The notes beneath the pieces were generated by a model that ran no database searches, was not told where the DNA came from, and saw only the letters and a list, made by a program, of their open reading frames with translations. The position numbers and the translations under genes were made by a program. Positions 62,750-64,000 of a stretch of DNA of 64,000 bases are shown piece by piece (position 1 is the stretch's first letter; each line of letters opens with the position of its first letter). The DNA comes from Diabrotica undecimpunctata (lineage: Eukaryota; Arthropoda; Insecta; Coleoptera; Chrysomelidae), in contig NC_092809.1 of NCBI RefSeq assembly GCF_040954645.1, forward strand, positions 65,658,141-65,722,140. The letters are read 5' to 3'.

Positions 62750-64000
62750 ATAATTTTAGATGTTGCGAGATATGAAGATATTTTACTTTTGAGCAAAATT
62801 CAGGTTTTTTCACATATCTGAAATAATATTGGTAAAATTTTATATACAGAATTTTTCATATAAAAATGATTGCACGTCATTCAAGATTTAGGACATCAGA
62901 ACCACAGCGTTGCCAAAACATCAGAATAGTTAGTAAGTAAGGAATTTTTAAAATGTCAAATTATTTTTCAAACTGTTATATTAACAGTAAATACACTTAG
63001 TTTTAAGACTACTGCAACACAATAAAATACATAAGAAAACATTTTAATACAAAAATTATATATTCTAAATTTGAAACTTACCTCTTTTAGAGCATTAATA
63101 GTAAAAACGTCCCGCTATTATTTCTTGTTTAAAATAATCTATCTTATATGAAAGCTTATCAGCTTTTTATAGACTATTTAGTTGTTTTGGCATAGCACAA
63201 TCACAATACACAACAATAATTAGTTTTTAAAGCTATTAACCCAAATTTAATATATATTTATCAATACAATATTATTAATATATAATATATTATGATAAAA
63301 TTGTCTAAGAAATCAAAACATAAACAAAATTCTTACTCTAAAACAGCGGCAACACTTTTGCCACATGCTGAACTGTCATTAAAATTTGAAGTATTCCCGT
63401 ATTAGTTGCGTATAATTGTCTAATCTATTTAATTAAAATTATTATTTTGTGGAATATTAGACTTAAAGGGTTATTTCATAAAATTTATATTATTAATAAT
63501 AAAAAATGTTTTTGGTTATCTAATCAATATAATTCTAAAATTATAATCGGTTCACAATTTGTCGATAGCTCACTACAAGTTTAACCCTAATTAGGAAACT
63601 GAGTATATGATTGAAACATTAATTTGAACTAAATAAATATATTTTTTAAATTGTACTTATGTAAATTGTATTTTTTAATAAAACTTATTTATTTTATTCA
63701 AAATTAAAAAGTTTCTTGCCATTTGTAAAAGATACATTTATTTAATTAAGGGGAAAGGCACCAAATGTCGCCTGGCAAAATTTCCAATGTGTTTTAAATG
63801 TCTGCATTATTTTCGAATCCGGAGAAAACTCATAAATATTTTTGAAAAATTTAAACTCAGAATGAAAAATTACATTATTACTGATGGCAGAAAGTCCCTG
63901 AAAACTTCTACAATGTTTATTTTAATATTTTATGCAACAGGGGTGAAAATAAAAGAGAAAATATAGTCCAATTTTTAAATGAAAATATTGCATGCAAAAG
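62750..64000. other. AT-rich stretch, nothing recognised
   Basis: No gene, terminal repeat or known motif was seen up to the window end. Confidence 0.45.

Overview
This is a repeat-dominated stretch of an arthropod nuclear genome, most likely an insect and perhaps a beetle. The evidence is AT-rich DNA, long introns with GT-AG borders, TATA-box promoters, and a crowd of insect-type transposons: RTE-like, jockey-like and I-like LINEs, BEL/Pao and gypsy LTR elements, Penelope, piggyBac, hAT, Tigger, Crypton, Tc1/mariner and IS630 types. The species assignment is inference only. There are no bacterial operons, CRISPR arrays or rRNA genes, and I recognised no tRNA.

The one convincing host gene is a secreted fibrinogen-related protein on the + strand, spread over about 19.5 kb. 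I assembled six exons by hand: 24305-24388 (signal peptide), 34588-34717, 37173-37382, 39257-39478, 39564-39794 and 43685-43854. Every splice junction keeps phase. They give one 348-residue reading frame ending in a fibrinogen C-terminal domain of about 214 residues. Its introns are filled with transposons. A second terminal exon of the same family lies at 8621-8790, so this is a small tandem family whose upstream member is mostly outside the window.

Layout. 1-7 kb: hAT remnant, then two LINEs with exact 10-11 bp target duplications. 7-10 kb: Tigger remnant, the fibrinogen paralog exon, and a LINE tail. 10.2-16.3 kb: a young but broken BEL/Pao element with 215-bp LTRs that differ at one base. 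16.3-24 kb: AT-rich repeats, a DDE-like transposon remnant, a LINE tail, a Crypton-like recombinase remnant, and a complete mariner-type element with 27-bp inverted repeats. 24.3-43.9 kb: the fibrinogen gene with transposons in its introns. 44.5-50.7 kb: an unnamed transposon gene split into two halves by a 5.1-kb insertion with its own inverted ends, a subterminal palindrome and a tandem array. 51-54 kb: more transposon remnants. 54.5-59.4 kb: a gypsy element carrying a 1.5-kb palindromic Penelope-like insertion with a 13-bp duplication. 59.4-62.7 kb: LINE fragments, including an I-like LINE inserted into a jockey-like one with a 13-bp duplication. 62.7-64 kb: AT-rich sequence with nothing recognised.

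Most open reading frames are broken. Domain names come from recognising motifs by eye; no database search was possible.
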